This document shows, piece after piece, positions 1-13,400 of a DNA stretch of 55,352 nucleotides. Every line of letters begins with the position of its first letter. Within the stretch, counting starts at the first letter, position 1. The notes beneath the pieces were generated by a model that saw nothing but the letters and a program-made list of their open reading frames with translations, had not been told where the DNA came from and did not search any database. Both the position numbers and the translations under genes were made by a program. Source of the stretch: Branchiostoma floridae (taxonomy: Eukaryota; Chordata; Leptocardii; Amphioxiformes; Branchiostomatidae); contig NC_049989.1 of assembly GCF_000003815.2 (NCBI RefSeq), positions 3,064,173-3,119,524 on the forward strand. The letters are read 5' to 3'.

Positions 1-4
1 TTAA

Positions 5-284
5 ATCAGTTGCCGACGGACTGACAAAGAAAAGGATCATTCTGAAATAGTTGAACTGTAATTTCCAACACCATAACTGGACTCACCCAAATTTTCGACT
101 GTACTACTGAGTCACGTGTTCTATCTACATAACGTGACGTCACAACAGCAGTGGATTGTTCATTCCTTGACAAAGACTGATGCTGTACAGTCGAAAATTT
201 GGGTGAGTCCAATTTTGGTGTTGGAAATTACAGTTCAACTATTTCAAGAATGATCTTCTTCTTGTTCGTCCGTCGGCAACTGAT
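5..284. mobile_element. Foldback (long inverted repeat) element
   Basis: Two arms of about 100 bases (5-104 and 185-284) are imperfect reverse complements around an 80-base spacer. The outer end reads ATCAGTTGCCGACGGA on the left and its exact complement on the right. The inner ends both read as the complement of GTACAGTCGAAAATTTGGG. No transposase frame is present, so this is a non-autonomous foldback or MITE-like element. The left end sits at the window edge, so a target duplication cannot be judged. Confidence 0.75.
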
Positions 285-2150
285 CTACACAGCACACGAC
301 AACAGGGCGGGTGCTAGTGCTTTGTCTACAATCAGTGCTTATCGGATTGTTTTAACCGTAGATCGGTAGAGTTAGAAGCAGCAGAAAAGGTCGTTGCACC
401 CATATGGTATACCTATTTTTATAAAGTGTAACGTTATATGTCCTCGAACTTCAAAGCTTCCAAAGTCTCAATTTTGTCCCGCCGAGGTGATGTCGTGAGT
501 GGATACGGGGTCACAGGCACACCACGACATGTTATCCTGGCATTGCACTCAGTAGAAATGGGGGCTCGGGCAGAATACATGATAGGGGGAAAGTTTGTAG
601 CTTGCTCCGACTCCTGATGCTTGGGGTTGCAGGGATCAGACAGTGTCAGGAGTGAGAAACGACATAGACGCTATGTACTGGAGATGTTTTAACCTTGTCC
701 CTGCTCCTAACTCCATAAGTTAACCAATACAAATTGGATGACCAGATGGCCATTGCAATGTGTTCAAGTTTTGCATTGTTATGGTGCCAAAAATGTAAAG
801 ATTCTGGATTCTAAAATCTCTATTCAGATTTACATTTGCCACTAATTTTCAGCATATTCGCGTCATTTTCTCACATTTCAAGCGTTAATGAGCAGCTCGA
901 AAGCCCGTAAGTCGCAGTAAAGTCCCTTTATTTCCGGTAGCATATCCAATAATAAGCCAGCCGCAGAACGTTAAAGAGATTCCCAAATCGACCGTTTCGG
1001 TCGAAGATCTTTCAAGCTTCAAGGGGATCAAAAATCACCACAAATGGACTGTTAACAAGCTCATTAACCATTCGAGACAGCGTTCGAACGCTTTCGAGTG
1101 ATTTTCCTGGTTAAGGGACAATGTTGGATCAAATTGTGAACAACCCAAGCCGGCAATCGGTAGTGTGAAGTGTCGGTATTTCAAACCCTCTCTCACGACG
1201 CAAATATGTCACATTCATTCTTTGTGGAGTGTAATAAGGTAGATGTAACTTATGATATGGAAAAAATGACCCCCAACAGTGGCAATTTGTTTTGATGGCT
1301 CAGACACTACAATACATACTTTTAAAGGTTAATTGGTATGATTAGATATAAGTTATGGTATCTCGATGTTGATCGCCACGTCTCACGTCTACAAACATCA
1401 ATTTTGGAAAGAGAAACCTTCAAAAAAGTTCCCTCAAAGTCGGTTTCTTCCGGGACGTCGAAACCGTACTCATGAAATATACATGCAGTGCACTTAGACC
1501 AGAAGTAGCGCATTTCCGAGCAAATGTGTATTACTTGGAAGGGATTTGGTCAAGACATCGTGGGATGGAGCCCTTAATGTCGCGTCATCTTGAAAGGTAG
1601 ACGTTGACGCTGCAGGAAAAGGTTAGGGATTCGCAACGGAGGTAGTGAGTATTTAGATTGAAGAATCCCACGTCAGGCCAAAGCTCAGTAACAATACCTC
1701 ACTGGTCCTCCCTCAGTACATCTAGGGGGAGAGAAGAGGAGCAAATGTCAATAGCTGTAATATAAGGAAATCACAGTAATAAATACCGTAGTGTTTTCAA
1801 GGCTTATCGTTGTCACTGAATGATGGAGACAAAAAATGATTTAGACTCAAATGGTCATTTGTATGGAAGTAATCCCTCCCATGGGATGTGCCGCGGCATT
1901 AGATAGCGAAATTCAATTTTCAGAAAGAGACTTCAAGTGCGATCTAATTTCCTGGGGAGGATCTAGCTAGCACCTTGAGACTACAAGATGACTTTCCTGG
2001 GTGTGAGAGGGAAGCCCAATTTAGAGAGAAGCTGTCGTACGGAAATGGGTACGAAAAATAGGTAGCTTCCTTGGAATCTCACTTCCCATGTTTCGCGGAA
2101 AGTTTTGTGTTGAATGGATCCAAAAGTAAAAATGGTTGACTTCTCAGTTT
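285..2150. other. Intergenic, nothing recognised
   Basis: I see no exon with a recognisable protein, no RNA gene and no clear repeat here. Open frames are under about 65 codons and show no family motifs. Confidence 0.5.
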
Positions 2151-2340
2151 GTTTCTTTTTTCTTTGGTCGGTCGGTTGTTTGTTCTTGGGTTAGTTTGTT
2201 GGTTCCTTAGTTTTTGTCTGTTTGTTGTTTGTTTGGTTGTTTGTTTGGATGTTTGGTTGTTTGTTTGTTTGTTTGTTGGATGTTTGGCTGGCTATTTGGC
2301 TGACTGACTGGCTGGCTGGTTGACTGATTAATTGGTTAGG
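2151..2340. repeat. TTTG/TGGT-rich low-complexity tract
   Basis: A run of irregular TTTG, TTGG and GGCTGACT-like short repeats on the + strand, grading from TTTGTTTG into CTGACTGGCTGG. It is an imperfect tetranucleotide microsatellite with no coding content. Confidence 0.8.
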
Positions 2341-4710
2341 AGCTTCGACCGAAAAATAAAGGGAACCAATTTTACACTCTTTTTACCGCGATCATTTTAT
2401 ATACGAATCACCACTTAATAAACATGTTGAGACAAACACACCTTCTCTACCGCAGGGGTTAACTATTATATGTTAATCTATGGTAGACTTCTTGACTGTT
2501 AAATTCTGCTGCAAAATTATCAATTGTGCTGATCATCTTTATTAGGTGCCACTATGCTATGACAGAAATAGAAACCATGCGGAGCAAAATACTTGCCTGT
2601 ACATGCACGATACGTCACTAAATGGGCAAAGAATCATGTCCTACAAATAGCCTTACCTTCATAAATCATTCAGAAAACCTCCCTGTCGTGCTTTAGCTCT
2701 CAAAGTGGTTCCCTGATGGTGGAAATATTGGGAGTGCATCTTTCATTTATAAATTGTGATTGCCATCCGCAGGGCACATTCTTTGACATTCACGCATCTC
2801 ATATCGTATGGAATGTTTTCTATGATGTTCAATATATATGTAAAACAGAGTCATTTCTCTACCAAAAACTCCCATACCGTGCATGATGACAAAACAAGCA
2901 CGGTATGGGCTTTACTGCAGTGTAGAAACTTGTATATTGGCAATCTAGATCAAACGATCTTACAAAGGCCGAAGCAAATCGTTGCATTCAACCTGTTAGG
3001 GAGAGGAGATTAAGAAAGGGAAAAAGTGCATCATTCTCAAACTATCATCCTCTTCTGTGGCTTTTTATAATAATTTACAATTTCACTGATATTCCGTGCG
3101 CACAATATACTCTTTAACTGAGTGCCAGCAGGTCCGTAATATTTCGTAGCTCTTTGTCAACAATTCTACCATTTACAAATTTACACTCACACTATTCAAA
3201 CCTTCATCACAACCCTTTAAACGCAAATGCATGAATTCAGTTTGCTTGATGGTTTTTTGAGAAGGGACGTCTCAGTTTGACAGAACTGTTTGTCAATCCC
3301 AGCGCTCAGCAGACCGTGAAGTCTGAAGCAAAGGGGTGAAGTCCTCCAGGATGCAGAAAGCACGTACATCGTATCAGGAGACCCAAGCTGAGATGTTATT
3401 TAAGGGCAATGATTAAATACTAGGCCTAGCTGAAAATGTAATAGCCACACTGGGACCTGAGGATTGGTGGGGTCCACAGGTACCCCCAGTGATAACGTTG
3501 TTATGACCATTTCAGCCCAGAGATGAGCAGGCATCCGTTGGTGGCAATTGATGACTTGCATCTCTCGGCAACCTAAAGCGTAGGAATCAGCCAGCTCGAG
3601 TTGTCACTGCCTCTCTAGAGGGATCTGAAGCCTCACACTCGTTGCCTACAATCAGAAGTTGAATCATTTGTCTGTTGTAGTTGGTGGCCGTACACTGTTA
3701 GTCTTACTGACAGTAACAGACGATTGCTGGTGACATTCAATGATTCATAAAGTCACGGTGACATATTATATCAGCATTAATGTACTGTCTGCCGTACTGT
3801 CTGCTCCTCTTCACTTGCGTTTCCTGGGGCAGCTTAAAATTCTCCTCTCTCGGCATTCTTTGTTTACTAAGCGTAACACTTTTGTTAGCCTGAGACAAGT
3901 AATGCTATGCCTCACAACTGCAATAATACCATGGAAATCAAACAAACGAAGCCTGTAAACTCTTCTGTGAGATTATATTATATGTGGTCATTAGCGTAAG
4001 TTACATTATCCTCTGTAGCTGACCCTACTTGACGACCCAAACGTCAACGCGAGGACAGTTTTGTTCTCTGAATCCTCCATTAGTAACTGGATCAGTAAGT
4101 GTTCCTAAAGTGTGCCATGAAAAGCTATTTAGTAACTGATGCCCCATTTTGAACCACATCCACATTTTACATCGTTGGTTAACGATCCATAATGGCATTC
4201 GTTCGCAATTTAGTATCTATGACAACGTAAAGAAGGTATAATACTCTCAGACAGATAGATGCGATATTGCAGCGAGGATTAAGGTTCCCCAAGTGATCAT
4301 GAGCCGTACTTCATGACAGCTTGGGGGATAAGAATAGTGAGGAACGCACATGTTTTGCTTTCAGCCGAACACTGACAGTCTCTAGAATCTGCCTGTAAAG
4401 GTCTGCAGATAAAAAAACACGATGGAACTTCCAAATGGTACTAAAAGGACAGCCACTTTAGTAAAAGCAAAATGCAGACTGCACTAGAGCGGAATTGCGG
4501 ATGAAATCTATCGGAAAAAGTCTAGGCGTAGTATCTTGTTAAGGTCCATTACTCAAGCAATACATTATACACGGAGAAAACTAATGAGTCCCTTCAAGAG
4601 TAAATTGAATGCAATTGTGCCCCTAAGTGTCGACGATGAATTTTTTAAAAGAAACTGCCCACCTGCATCTTGTCTTAGCATGCCTGTGTCGACATGTATT
4701 AAGCTAAGAG
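2341..4710. other. Intergenic with one short hairpin
   Basis: No recognisable gene. A perfect 12-bp stem (CCCATACCGTGC at 2871-2882 and its complement at 2898-2909) flanks a 15-base loop. Open frames such as 2756-3013 (+) carry no known motif and are probably chance. Confidence 0.45.
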
Positions 4711-4958
4711 CACAGCCCGCCGCACGTACAAACACGTGCTGTCTAAGTGCCAAAACGTGGGCAATCTTTTGGGATCAGTAAATGGTAAGTAACGCCTGCG
4801 TACGAACTCGTAGGGAATCCGACGGATTTGGGAGCACGCCGTAGAACGTAATTACGTGCAGGCAAACGTTGTGTGCCATCGGGCTGCGGATTCGCCCCCA
4901 TTTTCGTGCGTGGCCTCCCCAAATACGTACGGACAAATTGCACGTACGGCGGGTTGTG
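4711..4958. mobile_element. CpG/ACGT-rich short element with inverted ends
   Basis: The ends are similar inverted sequences: CACAGCCCGCCGCACGTAC on the left and, read in complement, CACAACCCGCCGTACGTGC on the right. The interior is dense in ACGT and CpG compared with the AT-rich flanks. No transposase frame is visible. It is most simply a MITE of about 250 bp. No target duplication was established. Confidence 0.5.
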
Positions 4959-5199
4959 CCCCTAGTTTAACAGTTGGTAGCTAAAGGATTGCCAGAACAG
5001 GTCTTGATGGCATCCTCATAACTCTGCCGGGTGGAACAAACACAGAAAAGGATTGCAAAAAACTTTGTGTGTCTCGTTGAAATGGCTTTGGTCTGGATCC
5101 GGGTATTACTGTCCCGGAGCCACATAAATGGGGTATTTTAGGGTATCGTGGAAAAATCGTTATACATTTTGTCAGTATACAATGTAAGCACATTAATCC

Positions 5200-5429
5200 T
5201 AGCCTGGTTACCAGTCTCCTCTGGTCGGCTTAGGATTGTTACCCAGCCCTGCTTGCTAAGCATATACACCTGAGTGTGTATCTTATAGTCTGTGTTTTAG
5301 GTGACCTCTTTACAAGCGCCGTAGCTTAAACCAACCTATTTAATGTATGCTAACAACTGAGCGGGGGGCTACACCCTCAGCACCGAAGAGATAGCGGCGA
5401 CCTCCCGGAGATGTATGCTTCCCAGGCTA
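5200..5429. mobile_element. Short element with TAGCCTGG inverted ends
   Basis: It begins TAGCCTGGTTACCAGTCTCC and ends in the complement of TAGCCTGGGAAGCATACATC, with a further diverged inner inverted stretch (CTGGTCGGC against GGGAGGTCGCC). It is about 230 bp, noncoding and has the layout of a MITE. Confidence 0.5.
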
Positions 5430-5702
5430 CACCAATCCAGATCCCTGACCCTAATCCGGGAGCACATTACCCTCTTAACATCGGTCAAAGGAAGATACAT
5501 TAAGAGAGGGATGTATCAGCACTGGAACTAAGGTATCGTGGCTGTAATCACTCCGCTGTTCGTGATAAGCCCCAGACGGCTGTCCTGCTGGCCCCAAGCC
5601 TAATGTGGGTAGACTGACATATAGTGGATAATTGAGTAAGGATGTCCTGTTAGGTAACGTAATTTAACTGTCTGGCTCAATGTATGATACGTATCTTGAA
5701 TG

Positions 5703-5788
5703 ATCTTTCCAGAAAGACTTGACCTTATAGTATAACAGAATACTCATCTTTCCAGAAAGACTTGACCTTGTAGTACAACAGAATACTC
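5703..5788. repeat. 43-bp direct tandem duplication
   Basis: Two adjacent 43-base units start ATCTTTCCAGAAAGACTTG at 5703 and 5746 and differ at only a few positions. This is a recent local tandem duplication. Confidence 0.9.
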
Positions 5789-6245
5789 CTCCATATGGTA
5801 AATGGTTTCTTGTTTGAAGGGATGAACAAATTCATGCATTTAGAGACTTTATTTATCCTTGCCACTGTTACAGTTTCATTAGTTTGTTCCGTATAAATCT
5901 CACCAGCTTAAAAGATGCAACCAGCTCGCATTGAGCAGCAAATATCATTATAATACAAACAGCATATACCTAACGTTACGTTTAATGACTTATAGAAACC
6001 TTCATTCGAGACAAAGGTAAACCGTGCCCATCCGTCTTCATTTGCGCGTCGAAAGGGGACTCAAAAATATAATGATCTCAAATTGCTTTTGATTAGTGGG
6101 ATTATCGTAATTTGTCAGATAGATATCGATGGTGTAAGAAGATACAATAAAAGACTGATCTGGCATCTGCTTATACTGAATACTATGATTAATTAACACT
6201 TTCAGCCGAAATGACGCGAAGCATTTTTCATGTACTCAAAGAGTC

Positions 6246-7130
6246 TCTGATGATATCTGCACGTTAAACTTGGTAAAGATCTAGATGATGTCTGCACGCT
6301 AACTTTGGTACATATGATGGCTGTAATTTACCCTTAGTACAGCTGTCTGCACATAACCCTAGGTGCAGATGATGTCTGCACTTTAGCCTTAAGCTTCGTA
6401 CAAATGATGTCTGCACGTTAAGCTTGGTACAGATATTGATGATGTCTGCACGCTAACTTTGGTAAAGATGATGTCTGCACCTTAACTTTGGTACAGATGA
6501 GTCTACTCGTTACCCTTAGTACAGATGATGTCTGCACGTTACCTTTGGTACAGATGGTGTCTGGACGTTATCTTTTGAACAGATGATGTCTGCACGATAA
6601 CTTTGGTACAGATGATGTCTGCACGTTACCTTTGGTACAGATGATGTCTGGACGTTAACTTTGGTACAGATAGTGTCTGGACGTTATCTTTGGTGCAGAT
6701 GATGTCTGCACGTTACTTTTGGTACAGATGGTGTCTAGACGTTATCTTTTGAACAGATGATGTCTGCACGATAACTTTGGTGCAGATGATGTCTGCACGT
6801 TACCTTTGGTACAGATGATGTCTGCACGTTACCTTTGGTACAGATGATGTCTGCACGTTATCTTTGGTGCAGATGATGTCTGCACGTCACTTTTGGTACA
6901 GATGGTGTCTGGACGTTATCTTTTGAACAGATGATGTCTGCACGATAACTTTGGTGCAGATGATGTCTGCACGTTACCTTTGGTACAGATGATGTCTGCA
7001 CGTTACCTTTGGTACAGATGATGTCGGCATGTTGTCTTTTGTACAGATGATGTCTGCACGTTAACTTTGGTACAGATGATGTATGTACGTTGGCTTGGTA
7101 ACGTAACGATGATGTCTACACTTTACAATT
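6246..7130. repeat. 29-bp minisatellite with 174-bp higher-order period
   Basis: About 30 tandem copies of a 29-base unit of the form CAGATGATGTCTGCACGTTA plus CCTTTGGTA. The edges are degenerate and the centre is homogeneous. A marker variant (GATGGTGTCTRGACGTTATC followed by TTTTGAAC) recurs at 6553, 6727 and 6901, exactly 174 bases apart, which equals six monomers. The array has therefore been amplified as six-monomer blocks. No coding function is suggested. Confidence 0.92.
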
Positions 7131-7263
7131 AGCTTGGTACAAACGATGGCTGCAAGTTATCGTTGGAGCTAGTCCCAGCCTGTAGGAGACTACGTTGTCT
7201 ATCTGAAGAATAAGTGAGGAAAAGATAACGAGAACAGAGTCCATCCTCGCTACCTAACACGAA

Positions 7264-7450
7264 TCCATGTAGCTCGACTGGTAGTAGTCTCACAGTTGAG
7301 CTTCTGGTTCCAATCAGTTGGTAATTGGGAGACCCATGTTCAACGAAATCCTGTGGAAAGCATGTCTGTCGGGGCTGGATCCGTCTTTCGGAAGAGACAC
7401 TGGGAAAGGTATCCTGTGTTCCAGAAAGTGTGTCAAACACGTTAAAGGTG
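7264..7450 (+). mobile_element. tRNA-derived SINE, family 1
   Basis: The segment has a degenerate tRNA-like head (TAGCTCGACTGGTAG, then GTTCAACGAAATCC as a weak B box) followed by CGTCTTTCGGAAGAGAC. The block TTGAGCTYCTGGTTCCAATC followed by GTTGGTAA recurs in complement at 32.46-32.66 kb and in diverged form at 39.06-39.20 kb, which marks it as a dispersed family. Confidence 0.55.
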
Positions 7451-10400
7451 AATTTGTGAAGGCTAGCACACTGTTAACATGTTGTAATTACAAATTTCAA
7501 CAGTGTTTAACTGTTGTCAATACAATTCGAATATGACAAAAAGAACGAATGCACTGACACTAAAAGAACGTACAAGTTTAACTAGCACCCCTGTAATCAT
7601 TCTCACCTTAGTTTACTTTTCTAAAGAATGAATGATATACATGTATATCATTTACAAAACAAATATGCCTTTTCTGTTTACCACATGGTGTCATTCCATA
7701 TAAACGAGTCAAAGCTTGCCCATTGATCAGTACATGATCTGTAGTTCCTAGAACTTACTAGTTTGACGTGAATATCATCGACCCATTATGGCTAATCTTG
7801 AGTGATGTGTTTTCTAAAAGCCACAATGATATCATGAAAGACCATAAATAATGTAGGCGATTCCCAGTAGGCACCGAGGATTGCAAATAAAGCTGATCTC
7901 GTCTGGATTTCAAAGATATGGAATATTACTTACGGAGCGTCTTTATTCATATTTGATAAGTAGGCTTATAATGTTCGAACTAGTTTGAGTCAGTTTCCCA
8001 TATATTCTGGTATGGGCAAGATATCATTCTGATTTGAAGACGTCAAACGCTTGTTTCCTTGTATGTTAGTCTGCAACAGATTCATTTGTTTTTGTTCGTT
8101 TGTTCGTTTGTTTGTTTGTTTGCTCATCATGGCCATGCGTTGGTTCCTTCTCTTGAGCTATTTTCTCACACTCACTTAATCTATTTCATTTATTTCTGTC
8201 ATTTTTATCTAGGGTTGCCCACTCGGTGATTTACACTGCTTTGCAGCGGGGCCATGCAAATACAGTTTTATTTCTTAACTCTTTGTAGATTTTTAACATC
8301 GTACAAGTAACGCTATGTAATCAAAAACTTCCAAAATTACTCCAAAACATCAATAATCGCATACAAAGCCATCAAAATGCCATAGGTACAACCTGTGTAC
8401 GAACAGGCTCTATAAACGAACTTCTACTGTCGGTGGTAGAGACGAGACTACGACATTAATAATTCAAATGGACACCATGCATTTTTAAGAAGTCACGGAG
8501 TGACTTGCACCCCCGAAGTAATATCACAAGCACCTTTGGCTTAATGTCTTCCTCTGTGTGGTTAGTTTGTAAATCACTACACTAAGCAGGATACAGAGTC
8601 TGCTGCTGCCCTCTAAGATTACACACTCGCACGGGACGGTACCTGTGGCGTCGGTTCCAATGTCGTTCAAGCTGCATGATGTTTCTGGTCCACCCATCTT
8701 CACGCCCACTAACGGTCCTATATTGCATCTGCAATAGTGATGCCCGCGGTAGTCCGTCTGTGCCGCGCGTCCCTGCGGAATAGAACATTAAAGCACGATT
8801 TGTCTAGCTTACTATTTCCGCTGGCCCACGCTTATGTGCGGGAGACGAGGGAACATATCAGGACGACAAGGCTCAGCTATGTAATACTTCTTATTTACTC
8901 ATGGGATAACACTGTCCACCTAGACGACTGGTTTTCTCCATTAAGTAAGGCAATGTTGGACGCAGGTGCTTTATCTAAAGGACTGTATGCTCTCTTTGGC
9001 CATTGTGCCAAGTGCCTGTCCCTTGTGCAGTCTTCGCTAGGAGTACTGTAAATACTTTTATTTTACGGGTTCAATCTTCTTGTAAAATGGGGGAGGAGAT
9101 GTGCGCGATGTTTTAGGTTCGCGTTTGAGTCAATTCTGCGGTAATTTATTGGAAAATAATATTTCCGGTGGATCGTGGAGTTGTCATCCCCCAAAACTGC
9201 GACATTAACAAATATCGCAACAATGTCAAGATTTACAGTATATTGAAATGATGAGATGTTTGGCCTGTAAAACGACAAATGTTTACAATATGTATAGTTT
9301 GTGCTTTTGGGACGCAGAGACATGGCGTGCAAGGGACTGGATATAAATGTTTCATCGGATTCCACGGCCAGTGTGTATTGCTTAAAGTATGCGTGGCGTT
9401 TCGGCCATTCCGCAAAAGCAACAAAACGGCGCAGGGCTCACAATGCGGTTTACTATGACACGCTTATGTTATATGAGATATCGATACAAACGAAGAAGAT
9501 TCTCCTTTTTGCTACCTTGATGAAGGTATTTTTTAATTGTAAAGTCAAACATACCTCGTAACAGGACAAGCTGACTTGGACATACAATACAATACTTCTG
9601 TACCAGCCAGCTAGAAATAACTTGGAACGGCCCGTCGTTATAACTTAATTACTTAAAAGCGCCCAGCCTTTGGAGCTGGCAGACTGCAACGCCGTGACTT
9701 CCCCATACACAGCCCCTGCCGTTTGAGGCGCTGTTCCATCGCGCGCCAGTGTAAGCCTGGGTGTTTCTCTTGACACGGCTTATTCTTGAGCTGACCTTTC
9801 GCGTTTTAGGAAACAGTTGCTTCGGGGCACTTCCATCCCACCACAACACCTTTACCCACTCCACCCCGCCGCCAGAGACAGCTGGGCAGTTGAGTGATCG
9901 CTTCTTTACTGCCTGTTGGCTAATCGTAAGTTCGCAGGAAGCCAGCACAAGCGGCCGCTTGCTGTGAGAACGCTGGAAGTGATCGTGGATCAGTCATCCG
10001 CGAACGCAGAACGTGCGACTAGACTTCTACACTTCGCACTGACAACAGACACAGGCTCAAGGTACGTCTATGACTTCCTTATACGACCGTCCCATTCGTA
10101 TCTAGTCTTCTTTGCTTCCTGAAATTGGACTAGCTACGGTATATTGTTGTTACATCTAGATCTATTATGATAGACGAGAAAAGACAATGGTTGGTTTATA
10201 AGTTTATTAAGTAAAGCTCTTTTAGCTGTCACAGGAGTAACAATACACAGAAATATTTGGTTAAATCGTGAACATTCTTTTTTGAAATGTCATATAGTAT
10301 CAATGTTCCTATGAGGGGGAAAATTTCAGACAGAAAGGCCGAGCCGCATTTTGTATGCGTTTCCTTCGGTTTATGGAATTTTCCTGTTTGAATTCCGAGA

Positions 10401-13400
10401 GTTCATGTTGAGGGAATTTCCACGTTTTCCCCTTTGTCCACGATTTGTAAGATTGTCATACAAACTGTCTGTCTCCATGTACTGTCACATTCACCAAGAG
10501 AAGATTGAAATAGACGTTCTACCCTACATGGGCGACCTTAAGTACGTACATGTACCCAGGAGGTTGCGTGCTGCACCGAAAGGCTCGTAAATTTGGCATG
10601 TTGTCAAACACAAGCCGTACATGATGGCGATAGTCTGTCCCTGTTGTCCTTTAAATTACATATATGTAACTTAATTCTCAGTATCAAATGAGGAGTTAAC
10701 CCGATTTGTACGTCACCCAAGATGAGCTCTTAAGAAGATTACGTTTTTTTTCTTCAAATGAAGCCTCCTTGTGCACTCATCTCTGATATCTGGCAAAGCT
10801 CCCAACATCTTGTGCGACCTGTAAAGCCCTGGATAGCATTACGCGATGATAACGCACGCAACATTCTGGTTTTACAGAGAGTTAATTAGACTGATTACAT
10901 TAGCCAATCACATGGATACGGTATCACTCCGATGGGGGAAGCGCCTGTCACGTTTAATCATTTCCTCAACGCCGGGAGAGTTGGCGTCGCGCGGCGTGAT
11001 CTCATCTGAGACGTAATCTGTCCTGGCGTACCACCTTTAATGCCGCGTTTAATGAGTAAAGATGGATTCTGATTGGTAGGGTAATACCAGGGTCAGGGTA
11101 ATGCCATATTCCAAACGGGATAGTTCAACGTTTCCAGTTTGTGGGAGCGAAATGTATGATCCAAAATAAAACAAAACATACCAATCGTAAAATTATTCGT
11201 CAGTATTACATGTGTACATTTCTTTCTTTGCACCTATTTTTAATTTACACAAACATACCGGGATCCGGTTTGGAAATATGATCATAGCATGGCCCAGTTA
11301 CAGTTATTTCAAGAACACATCCAAAAGATCATGTACAGAGCAATTCGTTTCTCGTTTAGATGAGTTCAGAAACAGTTGAATGTTACGTTACGAAAAAACA
11401 AAACAACAAGCACCGTGAGATCTTCTTCGTTGAAAGCGAGGATGAGGAGAATTTTGTTCGGCATTAATTGGCATTCATGACGTAAGTAATTGAGTATGGT
11501 GTTAGTACGCATACAGGGAACAGAAAACATTCAAATACACCATGGCCACTACTTCCGAGAGAGAAAAGATAGATAGTCAATGTTCCCTTGATGATCATGA
11601 CAAAAAAAGGTTAACGTGAAAAAAACACCGACGGAGTAGGTAATGACGCACAGGTCATTTTTCATAGGAAACTATGGCACAAAAGTAATGAACTTGCATG
11701 ATGCGAAGAGGTCCCTTTATATGATAAAAACAAAATCAGTACAATACATCTGTGAGTCTACACACACAAGGGTGCATGTTTCAGTGTTCTGTGCAGCGTA
11801 AGCATGCGGTAACATGACATTGATACAAGCCGAAAGTTTTCCAAACCATTGTATCATCAGCATATCTCAACCATGTAGTGATTGACCATTCTATATGGAA
11901 TACTTCTCCAGTGCATTATGTCTTTAAGGTGGAAACAAGACATGGAAAGCAACATTTGTGTCCTTTGATCACTATTATATAGTTCACAGTTCAACGTTAG
12001 TTGTTATATAGTTCACAATCCAACAGGTAGTGCTCAGTAGTCTCGTATAATCTTTTTGATTGGTTTACATGTATTTGATAAGTGACTGAATGCCCGCATT
12101 TGACTCCGGGCTACTCATACAATGGTGTTGGAGTAGGTAGGGGTTGAGCTGTCTGAAGTGACGTCTGAGTCTGGTTAGGTGAATCGCAGGATGGCCGTCG
12201 CCATCGGAGCATTCGGAATGTCTGGGAGGAGGGCTTGTATCCGAGTGGATGTCTATAGCTAGCATGGACAAACACACAAAGTTGATTATTTCACATGCAA
12301 AGTATCCAAGTACCACTGAAGGGACAGGGTTGCTTTGAAATAAATGAATAGAATGTCTTTTTTTGCACGTTTATGCACTTGAAAGCTACCTACAGATCAT
12401 GAAGTACAATTACAGTAATGTATATATTGTAGTATAGCTTACTACATCCACAATGACTAATGCATACTAGTATGGACAGGTTCAACTTCTTCTCACTAAT
12501 TTAGACAGCAGTAAATGTACATTCAGATTTGGATTATAATACATGATCAATATAAATTAAAAGGTGACTATTCGACATATTAAATGCAACTATCCTGGTC
12601 GTTCTGTTGTTTTCTATGAATATGGACGAGACTCAATAAACTACTAAAAAAGAAAGACAGTCACTTCCGTTTTCATTTGGGAATGTTATAGATGATTATT
12701 ATAGATGATGGTGATTTGACACTCTGCGACAATTGATTTTAAAGAGGAACAGCATTGTCCCGGTTCCGATGGATTATGTGCATATCTATAAGCATGAATT
12801 GTTTTCTGGTATTTACTGCTTTGCAGAGCAGTATGAAGTATCATCTTATGCGTATCGTCGATCTGTCAATTTGAAACTTCTATGACAACTTTGTTTTCTT
12901 GATTAAGGGCCATATTGCATCTTTAGATTTCAGACTGACACTGGAGCTGTTAGGAAATGCGTGACTCTCGGTGGCATGTTAAATGCTTTTATGTGTATGA
13001 TTGAAAGCACACAATAGATACGCTTTTTGTTGCACTGACTTTGATAAATAACGCGGATGACGATTAGGCATTTAAGTGCAAGTTTTCGCAACGCATTATA
13101 CTATTATTTTTCTATGGATATCTACGTCTTCAGTTGAATCGCCCGCACACGGCACTCCATCTTCTGCCGCTAACACATTCTGACAGTTTGATAGGAGTGA
13201 CCATTACCAGTCACTTTTTACCTACGAGTAGCTAACAGTCCCTAGTGGTTGCTTGAACAAAACAATCATCAATCAAAAGAAAGTAGCTGTGATTTTTATT
13301 CCCGTCGAAAATCCATGTCTGTTTCTTTCACAGTTGTAGGGCAAGGGAATGTGCGTATGAAAGGTGCCCCGGATTATTTAGAAACATACGTTTTCTGTGT

